DNA from: Motacilla alba alba
Taxonomy: Eukaryota; Chordata; Aves; Passeriformes; Motacillidae
DNA length: 64,000 bases
Assembly: GCF_015832195.1 (NCBI RefSeq)
Contig: NC_052017.1
Location: 49,987,652 to 50,051,651 of the forward strand
Direction: 5' to 3'
The notes beneath the pieces are model-generated. The model made no database searches. It had not been told where the DNA came from and saw only the letters and a list, made by a program, of their open reading frames with translations. Made by a program: the position numbers and the translations under genes. Within the stretch, counting starts at the first letter, position 1. Every line of letters begins with the position of its first letter. Positions 40,501-58,930 of the stretch are shown one piece after another.

Positions 40501-40609
40501 CGGGCAACTTCTTCTTGAGATTCATGGTGGAAAAACTTCATTCTGGGAAGAAATGAAGCAAGTCCTTGACAGATCAGGTTTTTGACAGCTACGTATCAAA
40601 GTATATTCA

Positions 40610-41363
40610 AAGAATCACAGAATGGTTTGGATTAGAAGAGACCTTAAATGTCATCTAGTTCCAACTCCCCTGATGTGAACTTTCCATTTGACCAGGCTGC
40701 TCAGAGCTATATCCAACCTGGCCTTAAGCAGGTCCAAGGATAGGGCATTCTTCTCTGGGCAACATGTTTAAGTCCCTCACCACTCTCACAGTAAAGAATT
40801 TTATTCCTAACATCCGATCTACACTTACTCTTTTTCCATTTAAGGCCATTCCCCCTTGTTCTGTCACTGTATGCTCCTGTAAAAGATCCCTCTCCATCTT
40901 TCTTGTAGGCTTCTTTCAGGTACTGAAAGGCTGCAATTAGGTCACCCTGAAACCTTTTCTTTTCCAGACTGAACAAACTCAAATATTTTGGTCTTTCCTC
41001 AGAAAATATGTGTTCCATCCTCTTAACCATCTCGGTATCCTCCTCTGGACTCACTCCAACAGTTCCATGTCCTTCCTGTGCTGCAGACCCTAGAGCTGGA
41101 TGCAGCACTGCAGGTGGGGTCTCACCAGAGAGGAGTAGAGGACATAATCCCCTCCTTTGCCCTGTTGGCCACGCTGCTTTGGAGGCAGCCCAGGACATGT
41201 TTGGCTTTCTGGGCTGCAAAAGTGCACATTGCTGGGTTATATCCAATCTCTGATCTGCCCAAATCTTCCAGGTCCTTCTCCCCAGGGCAGCTCTCCATCT
41301 GCTCATCCCCCAGCCTGTGTTAATAACAGGGGTTGCTCTGACCCAGGTGCAACCCTGAACTTG
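40610..41363 (-). mobile_element. CR1 LINE, 5'-truncated, about 750 bp
   Basis: The 3' end at 40610 is the reverse complement of the CR1 tail (plus strand 'agaatcacagaatggtttgg', then 'gaccttaaatgtcatctagttccaactcc'). The body encodes degraded remains of the C-terminal part of the CR1 reverse transcriptase polyprotein. A minus frame of 199 codons (40707-41306) holds LFSLEKKRFQGDLIAAFQYL, KKDGEG and SDRTRGNG, all typical of the CR1 ORF2 end. The left part of that frame is shifted relative to the family. Similarity ends near 41363 at the segment equivalent to family 'KVLHLG'. The copy is dead and reads in the same direction as CNTNAP2. Confidence 0.93.
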
Positions 41364-42778
41364 TTATTCTGTTATGTAAGGCAAATACAGAAATCTTTTA
41401 CCATAACAAAATAGAATGACAAAGTAAAAAGCAAGACTCATGCTTTGTAACTCTACATTTTCTAATTTAACTTAAAGCAAATCAAATAAATTTATCATGA
41501 CTTGTTTGGAAGTTTTTTTTTTTTTTATATCTATGGAGATCTCTAGAATTCCTATTTCTAGCCACACTTTTATCAAATGAGACATTAGCTACACTACCCT
41601 AGTGTGATCTTTTCATCCAATATATGATATAAAACTAAAAATCAGTATCTATCAACAATAAAAGTGCTCTAAAGCAAACTTTTGATCATCTGCTGGCCCT
41701 TCTTCTATAAGAGTCTCATAAATTATTTGATATATTCATACACTGTAGCCAAACAAAAAAGGCTGACAAGCCACGAGGAAATCACTACAGTCCATTTTAT
41801 TTGGTCATATTCAGTAGACTTAATCTAAACATTCAAAAGTTTTTCGAGAGACAACCTGTAAAATGTATAATCTTTGAAAATTTATCTCTTATTCTATCAT
41901 CTAAGCTTGTGTTCAGGCTTCCTGGAAAGGATTAAGGGTGACCTAGATAACTATGCTAGGATTTTTAAGAGACTATTGATGCACTCAACAGAGATATGTT
42001 AGCCTAGATGAGATGCCATGGAACCATGACTATGACTATTGTCATAGCTGAGCTGATTAAATACACCATGTAGTCTTTTGGGCTGGCTTAGGGACCTGTG
42101 CATTGTACTCATTGTGAGATGATGACACTCTTTGGTATTTGAAAATCAAGCCATCTGAGAGCTAAAAACTGGATTTAGGTGCTGGCCTTTAGATGTCTGT
42201 GTTTAAAATTGGATGGTTTAACATAAACAGACAAGCAGTCCTCAGGCTAAAAACAACAGATTAGAAAATAATCCTTTAGAATGGAAACGTTCTATCAGAC
42301 TACACTGCATACCTCTCATACATTATTCCAAATTTTTTAATGGCTTGTACAGAATCAGGGGAGGGCTGGGATGCTGCCTGCCACCACACCAGGAGGAATT
42401 TTGTCTTCTCTCTACCTGGCATACTCTGTGATAGATGAAAAATTATTCTGCTTGTGCCTCTAGAAATAACCTAACACAACTATAGAATCTTTCTTTCAAT
42501 AACAGAAATAGCATCTTAGATTGAAAATAATAATAAATTTTCATCTGATCAATTTCCAAATGCCAGCTTATTTTCCATTTAAAGATGTTATTTAAAGTTA
42601 TAAGCAAACTCACAAACCCATGTTTCTGCTAGAAATAATATTAAAGGTCTTTCTTCCTGTAAAAATATGATTTCAAAGATTCTAAGCAAAAATATGTTTA
42701 GAAGGTATTCTTGGCAGGATATAGCTTCATACATAAAATACATTATTAGTTAGAGAGTTAGAGACACATAAGTGTATG

Positions 42779-42792
42779 TATATATATATATA
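42779..42792. repeat. (TA)7 microsatellite
   Basis: Seven TA units, preceded by GTATG and followed by an A/T-rich stretch. Confidence 0.85.
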
Positions 42793-43563
42793 ATTTTTAA
42801 AAAAAAACCTCAGTAGTTTAAACTAACATTACTGTTTAACTGAGTTTGGTGTTAATCTTAGTATTCCAACATTTAAAAGGCTATCAGATCTTCTGACATT
42901 TTAATACAAATACAGTCTGTGTCTATGACAGCATTTGGCGTAGATATATTTTGCCATGATATTTCAGATAACCCCAAGTATGTTTCTCTAAATGCATTTA
43001 AAAATCTTCACAGTTTCTCTTAACAGATTTCACATGGAGAAGAGTAGATTAGGAAACAGGCTTCATCCGGATAGCACTGATACTTATCTGAAACTTTCTT
43101 TTCTTCAGGGTTTCTAAAAATTCCATTTCAGCAACTGCCTGAATTTCTAAAGGTGTCCTATCAAAACTTTATCATATTTATTTGACATAATAGTGGGGAC
43201 TATTACATTAGATCTATAACAGAATTTCGGTTCACTACAGCAAAAGAAATATTTTTCTGTGTCCATACGTTTTCAGTCAGAGGTCCTCAATGGATAGGTC
43301 AGCAATGTCCACTAAATGCTGAGAGAAAGTGACTTGGGTGGGAGTTATGACTCCTCATTCTCTCAATACACCCATAAAGGTGATATTGGCTGTTGCAATT
43401 GAATGGAACAATCTTTATAAGATAATGGTATGGGAGACAGGTCCTCAGAGCCATAGCATCCAGGCAGAGTAAGACATGATGAAATTTCCAAAAGTCAAAA
43501 AGGAAATTCCAGGAGAAGAATTAAAATTTTCCCCCTTGCTATCCCCAGAATGAAATTAAAGTT

Positions 43564-43586
43564 AAAAAAAAAAAAAAAAAAAAAAA
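43564..43586. repeat. A23 homopolymer
   Basis: The longest single-base run in the window, 23 A followed by GGAG and a further A7. No transposon body was recognised beside it. Confidence 0.95.
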
Positions 43587-45311
43587 GGAGAAAAAAAGGT
43601 GTTTCTAGTAATTAATTATGCAGAGAATTAAAAGCCAGTGATTATTACACTGGTAACCTTGAGACATTGCTAAGGAGACAGCAAGATACCAGACAAAATC
43701 CTGCCAGATAGGATAAGTCAGGGACTCATTACATAGAAAACAAAATTTCCAAAAGACAAGCCAAAACGTTTGCACTGATTAATGTATCAAACCACTTTGT
43801 CATGTTTAAATAGGTCTGCACAGTATCTGATATTCTAGTAGCAGCCCAGAAACAAATGGCAGGTCACAGACTATTCTAATCACATTTCATATTTTCTAAG
43901 TGTTCCCATAACTATAAAAAAGTATAATGTCATGTAAACTAAATTGGTTTAATAAAATAATGTAATTCAATAGAAGTACTTAAAAAAGGACAAATTTTCC
44001 AGGCCTATAAACCCATTAACCCAGTAAATCTTTCTATGATGTAAGTTGCCAGTTAAGATCTTGTGAAGTAAACACAAAAAAAGGAAAACAGGATTAAATA
44101 TCAAACTTAAGAACTGTTTCATATCATCCTTCATTAATATTCATTTGGGGGTCATGGACATAAAATTGCCTCTCAGGGGAAAAAGCAGTGACAAATTTCA
44201 CAAAGCAAATAATTCTCGCATGTCCTAACATAGTGGGTGGATGCTAGAATTTATTCCTCTTCAATTGTAGGTGCTATACACGAATCACTGTACTCTAGGA
44301 TGTATGCACTAAGTCCTTTGTTTGCTGAAAATGTTGCCCTGTAGGGCGGGTGGAAGGGGCCTGGGAATGTGATAAGTCTTGCAACTTTTTCTTGGAATAA
44401 TCTCACCAGAAAATGCATGTCAGTATGAACAGAAACTCTGAGCAGATGGCTCCCACATAATTTCAGCTAGGTAGAGTTGCATATGATTTCCTTATATCTA
44501 TCTAGTCATTAAATGTTACTTTAGGCCTGTCTGATGGTTGGTATTTCCAAAGGCACCCAAGAGTATCAAACATCTGAAGTCTCGCACAGCTTGAAAAAGT
44601 TAATTATCTAACTCGCTTGAGCTTCTTTGACAATGACTTTTGGCTCAATCCTGTAGCAAAATATTCTGAAATGCTGAGAGCTTGTTTTCCAGTAAAAACT
44701 AACTCCACTGTGCTGTAGCAACTTCCTTCAATATCAAGGGAAACCATGTAAATTTTCTTCACGTAAATGAAGATAATATATTGCTCAAACAGTTGTTTAT
44801 TCCTCATTTCCCAGAGAAATGCAAAGTTCATTTTACAGTTAACTCAGTGGATTCCTGCCTATTTCACCTAAAACAGAGAAGATACTCAGAAGTATTAAAA
44901 TTTTTTAAAAAAATTAAAGCCAGTAGGTAAGTACATAAATTAAATTCCTTTTCAAAAATCATTATTCATAGTGAAAACTATGTACTCAGTATCTTTTCAA
45001 CAATAAAAATAATACCAAAGCAGATGTTATGCATAGCGCACTCTAAGTGTAATTAAACCGAAAGAAAAACAAGAATATCAGAAATACTTAACTGCTTTCA
45101 ATTGTAGCAGCAGCCACTTTGTCAGATCTAAATTTTCTGTAATAAAGAAAAATCTGCTTTCATTTATATGTTTGCAGCTCCACTGATGTCCACTGAGGCT
45201 GAAGATAATAATAATCAGGTACAGAATAAAATTAGGAAGTCATGTGCAGAGTCTATACTCTACCTTTCTCCTTTTTTTTTTACTCATAATTACCATAATA
45301 ATTTTTTGATT

Positions 45312-46425
45312 TTTGCAAAACTTTTGATACTTTCTGGTATCCCTCTGGACAAAATGTGCAGTCCACAGCTGGATAAACACATTAGGTGACAGGTGAGCAA
45401 CTGGCTTATAGGTTGGGCATAAAGGGTTTCAGTGAATGGAGTGACATCAGACAGGTGAGCTGTGGAGTGGAGTTCTGCAGGGCTCCAATCTGTGGCCCTG
45501 TGTTCTTCAACATCTTCATAAGTGACTTGGACACAGGACTAGAAGGGACACTAAGCAAGTTCACAGATGATACAAAACTGAGAGGAGCTGTTGACTCTAA
45601 CAAAGGCAGAGAGGGTCTGCTGAGAGACTTGGACAAATTGGGGGGCTGGGTAATTATCAACAGTATGAAGTTTATCAGAGGAAAGTGCTGGATTTTGTAC
45701 CCGGGATGGAACAACCTGGGATGCATAGACAGACTGGGCAATGAAATGCTGGAAAGAAGCACCGCAGAAAGGGACCTGAGGGTTCTGGTTGATGGCAAGT
45801 TAAATGTGAATCAGCAGTGCCCTGGCAGCCAGGAGGGCCAAGTGTGTCCTGGGGGCATCAGGCATCACCAGCCAGGCAAGGGAGGGGATTGTCCTGCTCT
45901 GCTCTGTGCTGGGGAGACCTCACCTCCAGTGCTGGGGGCAGTTTTGGGTGCCACAATACAAGAAAGAAATGAAGATGTTAGAGAGTGTCCAAAGGAGAGC
46001 AACTAAGATGGTGAAGGGCCTTGAGGGGAAGTGTTTGTGAGGAGCGGCTGAAGTCACTCAGTCTGTTTGCGCAGAAAAGACTGAGGAGTGACTTCATTGC
46101 AGTCTACAACTTTCTTGTGAGGAAAAGAAGGGGGCAGACACTGATCTCTGCTCTGTGGTGACCAGTGACAGGACCCCAGGGAATAGACTGAATTTGTGTC
46201 GAGGTAGATTTAGCTGGATATTAGGAAAAGGTGGTCAGGCACTGGAACAGGCTGCCCAGGGAAGTGGTCACAACAGCAGCCCTCACAGAGCTCAAGAAGC
46301 ATTTGGACAATACTCTTGGGCACATGGTGTGGCTCTTGGGGATGGTGCTGTGCAGGACCAGGAACTGGACTCTGTGACCTTGTGGGTCCCTTCCAACTCA
46401 GCTTATTTTCTGATTCTATGATTTC
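45312..46425 (+). mobile_element. CR1 LINE, 5'-truncated, with reverse transcriptase remnants
   Basis: This is the largest transposon copy in the window (about 1.1 kb), inserted antisense to CNTNAP2. It begins near a 'KTFD' equivalent of the reverse transcriptase. A 206-codon open stretch (45386-46006) holds PVFFNIFISDLD and SKFTDDTKL. The latter matches the family FADD catalytic box with both aspartates kept and Ala replaced by Thr. MKFIRGKC and RDLRVLVDGKLN follow, as the family order predicts. After that the frame shifts and the polyprotein end is scattered over other frames. The 3' end carries 'ttgtgggtcccttccaactc' and ATTCTATGATTT, the expected tail with little of the 8-bp terminal repeat left. 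It is a dead copy. Confidence 0.95.
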
Positions 46426-49271
46426 CATATCGCCAAGAATAAAAGGATGAGATGTCTGAGAGCTGATATCAAGTTTTACTAGAGTAATCAAATTTTAGAA
46501 GACAATACTTCATAAGATCTCTTCAATTCTAGCAAGGATCTTCCAATTTTCTTTAGGAAAAAAATTAATGTTAGACATGCTGAGCCTCTGCCACTGATGC
46601 ATAAAATCTGAGGCTCAATGTTTCAAAAGATGTCTTATAGCTATATAGAGCTTATTTGCATTATGCTTAATGTGAGATATTTATATCATCTACAGCTCAG
46701 TTAGCAAACAGAAACAGTATTATATGTAGAATCATGTCTGGTATGTGTTCATTAGGCAAATAGCATTGATACAGAAACTAAAATGAGCAACTATACCAAA
46801 ACAAAGTGGAGGTTTATTTTGTGTACATGAAACACCCCAGTGGATTGACATATAAAGGGAAACCTCATGACCTATCAAAATTAGAATCTCAGACTACAAG
46901 AGTGAAGGTAGGAGAGGTGATCAAAATTCTCTAGTTGCTAGGCATTTTATGGAAAGAGGCCACATTCACTCATCTTATTAAAATTCATGAAAATTGAAAA
47001 TATCCAAAAGCCCAGGAGGGGAGGGGTCACAAAATCTATTTCACAGAACTGGGAAGCTTACTCTAAATTCACCTTGAAAGCACTTTCCCCATCACAGACT
47101 TCCTGAGAGCCTTTTGATTTCTCTCCTACTTAGGAGGTAATTATAGAACTCCTTTTCCTCCCTGACTAACGTATTCAGAAGAGTTCACTTCAACCTTTTA
47201 TGCAGATTATAATGGTTTCTTCCTGACTAGATCTCTATTGCAAATTATTTCTCCTTTTCTCTCTCTCTCCAATTCATCTATTTAGCTTTATTTCCCTTTG
47301 TTTCTCACATATCATCCTCCATGTCAATTGGTATCATAACTACTTTAGTGTTAAATATTGTTGAACTTTGCACTTCTCTTTTCCTCTTTTAATTTGCTTT
47401 TGCATTTAATTTTAAATTTACTGTTGTCAGAAAACAATGACATTCAGGCATAGGGATGATGGAAGAGGGTTTTTAAACAAAGGCTGCATAGTGTATTTCT
47501 CCTGTGGATAAAGATATGAATGCAAAGGTAAAGAATAAATCCTTTCTGAAAAGATTTTTAAGGGCACCAGAATCATGAGATTTTTGAGATTGCCGCAGTC
47601 ATTTCAGTCAGGAAGAATCTGGTTCTATGAGTTTAAAATGATTATGATATATATTTGGCTTATGTAGTCTACTCTGGTCCTAACAGCTACCACTGCTTTT
47701 AATTTCTTGTACAATTTGACACTAGATGGAAGATTTGATGGAAAATCTGCACCATTCTCTTTTCACATCAGAGAAGTCTGTCTGCTTGTAACACTACCAC
47801 TACCATAGGACCACAGAATTTCTCCATGCTCAGGCACCTCCCCATTTTTCGGAACATATTAAGATGAATATTTATGAATAGCTAATAAACAGTGTTGCCA
47901 AGATAAAACCAAAGCTGAGACATCATTTAACAACAAAACAAGACTATTTTAGGCAAACTAGAATTAGAGTCAAGAACTGTGGCCTTTTTATTTTTTTGGT
48001 AACAGCCCACTTTTACTCCTAAAATAAAGGAGGGATAAGGTATCATTTATTTTTTAATCTGCTTTCCTAATATTGGATAAAAATTTTAGGACATGAACAA
48101 TGGCAGTATTGCAGCAACTAGCTTGCTAACATATACCCAAAGACAGCATTCCAAATAAAAGCAGCAGACCTGCATGGCTCATCACACTCTTTTGCAAGTG
48201 ATGTCAATGGTCAATGACAGACCAGTAGTACTCCCCTGAATCCATCAAGCATGCATAAGTGCTAATAAAGAGAAAAAGGAAATGCTCTTTCATGAAGAAG
48301 CTATCAATATTTTCTAGTAAGTGACAGTATAAGAATAAAAACTTGCTACAAAGCCCTCACTTGGAAAGCTAATCTGCTTTGAAAAAAAGCAACCACAGCT
48401 GTGACTAAATCAACCAAACTAGGCATCACCAAAAGTTATTAAGAACATATTTTTCCTCAGCCTAACTATTCAGCTTTATATATTATTCACTCAGCCAGCT
48501 GCAAAGCTCTCTCCCATTCTTGATGACTTCAACAGTAGTTGTTGAAGAAGCTTTTATACATTTAGAGTAGGTATATAAAAATATTTATAGTGTTTAGTGT
48601 TTACAGTAAGTGTCCTTAAAAGAGAAATTTTTATATTCATCAAGCTTAAGCATAAGTCGTCCCCTACCCTGATGAATCATATTCATATTCAAGTTCTAAG
48701 GAATCTAAACAAAATTCAATATTTTTTCTCTTCAAGGTTGTCTACCTCCCCAGCTTTAATTTTTTCCCACTTTCAGAATCCTATCTGGCACATGGAACAG
48801 ATTTTTTCAATAAATCAATACTGTAATAAAAAAATGACTGTTTCTACACTCTCCACATATTACCTGAGTTTCTCTTATACAGAAAAAAATCATTCACCTT
48901 AAGCTCTATATTTGACATTCATTTTTAATAACAGACCTTAATAAAAGAAGCACCTGGCAAAAATGTGAATCTAAAATATCACTGTGTTAAATCTTGTCTG
49001 GTTTGACATAATAGCTAATCACTTAATTTGATTTTAGAAAGAATAATAACATTTTTCTGGTTTTAAAGAATATTTTTGAGAAAGAATACCATCTGAAAGA
49101 AATGCTATGAATATAGGCATGTTAAGTAATAGCTATCATTTTTTTGTCAGCAAAATGGAAGGCTAGTGTTTTCAGCAAGAATGAAATTAGCAGTTTATCC
49201 ATGAAAAAAAATGTAAAAACAAAGCTAAATTATATGCTTTTTCCTAAAATGCTTATAGCATAAATACCCAT
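46426..49271 (-). other. CNTNAP2: CNTNAP2 intron 3, unique sequence
   Basis: About 2.8 kb with no exon or transposon recognised. A pyrimidine-rich patch lies near 47210-47300 (plus strand). Frames reach 101 codons without family resemblance. Confidence 0.65.
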
Positions 49272-49826
49272 TGTCATGGTTTAACCCCAGCCAGCAGCTA
49301 AGCACCACACAGCTGTTCACTCACTCCCCCATGGTGGTATGAGGGAGAGAGCAGAAAAAGTGAGAAAACTCATGGGTTGAGATACAGCCAGTTTCACGGG
49401 TAAAGCAAAAGCCACACTCAAGCAAAGTCATAAAGGAACTCATCCACCGCTTCCCATGGGCAGGCAGGCCATCCCAAGGAAAACTACTCCATCACATGTA
49501 ATGGTGACTTAGGACAACAAATGTCATCACTCTAAATATGCCCTCTTCCTCCTTCCCCTGGCATTACACTCTGAGTGTGACTCCTTGTGGTAAGGGATAT
49601 CCCAGTGGTCAGTTGGCTGTGTCCCCTCACAGTTTCTTGTGCACCCGCAGCCTACTTGCTGGAGAAGGGTGAGAAGTAGAAAAACCCTTCAGGCTGTGAA
49701 AGCACTGCTCAGCAGTAAGGAAAACATCCCTGAATTAGCAATGCTCTTCCCAACACAAATCCAAAACTCATCCCCATATTAGCTACTTTGAAGAAAATTC
49801 TCTCCATCCCAGCTAAAACAAACACA
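49272..49826 (-). mobile_element. Solo LTR of an avian ERVL-type endogenous retrovirus, decayed
   Basis: The plus strand opens TGTCATGGTTTAACCCCAGC and closes near CCCAGCTAAAAC...ACA. These are the two ends of a very common avian LTR read in reverse, so the element points the same way as CNTNAP2. The length is about 555 bp. Other recognisable blocks, read on the minus strand, are TACTGCTGAGCAGTGCTTTC, GGGGACACAGCC, GCCTGCCCATGGGAAG and ATCTCAACCC. The places where intact copies carry a TATA-like motif and an AATAAA-like signal are mutated here, so promoter and polyadenylation function look lost. No internal viral sequence is present. The flanking 5 bp (cccat against tccct) give no clear target-site duplication. 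Class assignment rests on family memory. Confidence 0.85.
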
Positions 49827-55890
<6,064 letters not shown>

Positions 55891-56330
55891 AGGAAGGATG
55901 AGGAACTATTGGAGTAAGTCCAAAGAATGCCACAAGATGCTCCAAGGGCTGGAGCACATCTCCTATAAAGACAGGCTGAAAAAGTTGGGATTGTTCAGCC
56001 TTGAAAAGAGAAGGCTTTGGGGTGAACTAATTGTGGTCTTCCAGTGCCTGAAGGGACCCTACAAGAAAGATGGACTTTTTCCTGAGGGTGTGTAGCAACA
56101 GGACAAGGGGGAATGGCTTCAAACTGAAAGTAGATTTATGTTAGACATTTTGAAGATATTCTTTACTGTGAGGCTGGTGAGACACTGCAGCAAGTTACCC
56201 AGAGAGGTTGTGGATGCCTCATTCCTGGCAGTGCTCAAGGTCAGGTTGAAGAGGGCTTTCTGGTCTGGTAGAAGGTGTTGAAACTGCATGATCTTTAAAG
56301 TCCCTTCCAGACCTGGAACACTACAGTGGG
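55891..56330 (+). mobile_element. CR1 LINE, 5'-truncated, about 440 bp
   Basis: The copy runs from 'gaggaactattgga' through 'aagatgctccaagggctggagcac' to a tail of 'gatctttaaagtcccttccag'. The translated remnant holds [20 protein letters not shown], then [16 protein letters not shown], the standard end of the CR1 ORF2 product. It is followed by the non-coding end with 'gagaggttgtggatgcctc'. It lies antisense to CNTNAP2 in intron 2 and is not functional. Confidence 0.93.
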
Positions 56331-58914
56331 TCTAGTCACACTGGGAAAAGTTGTGCTTATACAGAAATCTTGGATGATTACAGACTTCGCATTTCAAGCT
56401 GCTTTGAGGGAGGGTCACATTTACCATGTACTTGGTAGAGTCCTCCAACAAAGACACTTCAGCCCCCTTACAGGACTTCACTTCTAGTTGAAACAATCTT
56501 TTCCTGATACTGGAATGGACAAACATTTATTTCCTTATCATAACAGCATGCATTTGTTTATTTCTTGTATCCATCTGTTGCTGCAGCTAAATTTGGATTT
56601 ATAATCCATTCCCTATCTTCAGGGTAGGGATTTTCTTTTGCATTTCAAAAAGCTCTTCTTTTTTGCACATAACAACAGGGATGCATTTGCAGACAAGGCC
56701 ATGCAAAAAACCAATGTTGGGCAAATAATGAACATTCAACTTCAAGAGAAGCAAAGGTTGACATTTAGAAGATAAAAAATACTGAGAAAATAGCAGCATG
56801 AGAGAAGAAGAGAACAAAAATGATGATTAGATACCTTCTTCTCTAGAATTCGCTGTTAGAATTTACCCCAAATCAAATCATATTTACTAGAAACTGGCAA
56901 ATGACATCCAACCTTTGACCTATTTCTTCATGAGTTTCAACAGCTTTCTAGAAGAGTGGAAAGGATTAGGGGACAGTAAATTCTAAATCTCTAAGTTTCT
57001 TAAAAAATACTTCTAATAAAACTCTTTCTGCAGGGGTAAAACATTGAAAAGATCCAATATTCCTCAAATTAGCCTTCCTTCTTAGCAGCTGAAAGATGCA
57101 AGCTTATAAAGGGGGCATGACTTTCATTTTTTAAACTAAGTAAAACATCTATTTTTAATCTATTTTGGTGGAAGAGAGTAAGGATAAGCCCTTATTCACA
57201 TTAGCAAATATTTTTGGACATTGTTAGACTAATCTTAGAAGACTTGCCTTCCAGTAAAAAAGTAGACAGGGTCTGTATATGTTAAAAAATCCACTAATTC
57301 TATTTCTTAAAATTATTTCATTTTCATTTAAAAACACAAAAGTTAAAAGTAGAAATAACCCAAGGGATAGCAGTAGTTATCAGGATACAGTCCACATAGA
57401 TCTTTTTTAAAAGAACATTAAAATCACTATATTATTTTTTAAATCCCTATAGATCTTTCTTACAGTAAATGCAATTAAAATAAATCCCTTGATGTAGTGT
57501 CTGCTTCTTAATACCCACTGCTTCCTAGTATATCTTAACTGAGCACACACCACATACAAGGGAATGAACAGTCAATCTGCCCTAAGGAACAGTGGTGATA
57601 TCTTACAAAAAATTGATGCAAAAGAGATCTCATTGTTGTCATTCACAGTTGTCATACTCAAAGTAGGGGAAAAAAAGTCAGAAACCTAAGGAGTCTCATA
57701 TCCTGAATTCACTGTTGGGGAGCAAACACTTTGCAGCTTTGGTTATTTTAATGAACACATCACTTTAAACTATGCCTTTCCCATCTGTTCTGCTTTCTAA
57801 TTACATATGCAAAAAAAACCTCATTCACAACTGCATCCTAATGGAATCTTAAACAAAACTGGGACGAGATTTAAGTATTCTGTGCACATCATCTGTATTC
57901 AAGGCATCAAACAGCTTCTTCACCATGAGGTGTTTTCTTGTTTTTTGGGCAGAAAGTCGAGGCAAGGCAACGGATCGCTGCACTCTGGCGTACAAATCCC
58001 TTGCATACAAAATAACCACAGTGGCATACAAAAGATGAGGTAGAGAGTAGAGAGATCTCCCTTTCCTCACATCACCTTTGCAAGTACCATGACACAAATC
58101 TCTCATTTTATGTTTATGCATTGCAGCACTGGGGTTTTCCTGACAACTCAGGTCATATCCCCAGCAAGAACTAGCAAGAGAATAGTTAATGGAGAACAAA
58201 TACTACCTCTGCAGTGTCTGTGCTGAGCTATCGAGCCCGATTAGTAGATTATTATCCAAGATTTTCATGATGGCCAGATGACAAATAGTAACATTTTACT
58301 GGTTACTGACTTTGATTGAATGGCATTTACATCACTTTAAAATACAAATACAAGCTCATTACAGCAGTTTCTTGCGTCTGCTGTGATCCTTCCTTAGTAG
58401 AGATGCCAGAGAAAGAGGAATTAAGGTATTCCAGCACCTGATTTATAACATTTCAATAGCAATGAGATGCCTAAACACTTTAGTCACTGAAGACATCTCC
58501 TGTTCCTATTAGTTGAGCCCACAAACTGATGGAAGCCAAAGCTGAATTACTTGAAGTTATATTATGGTGTTCTAGCTTATCTTGGTTAATATTTTTCCCT
58601 CAATGATTGCACATGAAAAATGATTAAATGATCCAATTCTGGCCTACATATCCTGTTCTGTGACAAGTTTTCAGCCATAAAAGATAAAATCTGAACCTCC
58701 AGTCTTATAGATACTTGCTGTGTGAGATCCTATATGGAACACAGTTTCTGCCATTGTGCTTCAGTATACACCAGGGTTCTAGTGATGTGCAAACAGCACT
58801 CTAGTGAAATGCTCTCTGTGAACAAATAGAAGCCACATGATTACTTCATTCTACTCACTGTCTGTTTTCTATCTATGTTTTTTAACTGCAAATCTCCTGG
58901 TCTGTGTCTCCGAC

Positions 58915-58930
58915 AAAAAAAAAAAAAAAA
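58915..58930. repeat. A16 homopolymer
   Basis: An uninterrupted run of 16 A. No associated transposon was recognised. Confidence 0.95.

Larger units (their letters stand above)
17843..40609 (-). other. CNTNAP2: CNTNAP2 intron 3, long unique stretch
   Basis: Nearly 23 kb with no transposon recognised by eye. Open frames reach 142 codons (24134-24562, plus) but none resembles a known protein, and opposite-strand frames overlap freely as expected for chance. T15 and T19 runs, an A/C-rich tract, a 24-bp tandem pair and an 11-bp-arm hairpin are listed separately. A C8 run lies at 39295-39302 and an A14 run at 36867-36880. The stretch 27100-27330 has enhancer-like composition but is unproven. Confidence 0.65.
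41364..45311 (-). other. CNTNAP2: CNTNAP2 intron 3, unique sequence with microsatellites
   Basis: About 4 kb of AT-rich intron with no exon or transposon recognised. It contains a T14 run (41513-41526), a short TA repeat and an A23 run. Frames reach only about 75 codons. Confidence 0.65.

Noticed and set aside
40707..41306. 199-codon minus-strand frame as a host gene
   Set aside because: Its motifs belong to the CR1 ORF2 product, and the flanks are CR1 tail sequence; it is a dead transposon.
45386..46006. 206-codon plus-strand frame as a host gene
   Set aside because: It is the reverse transcriptase remnant of a CR1 copy, with the frame lost downstream.
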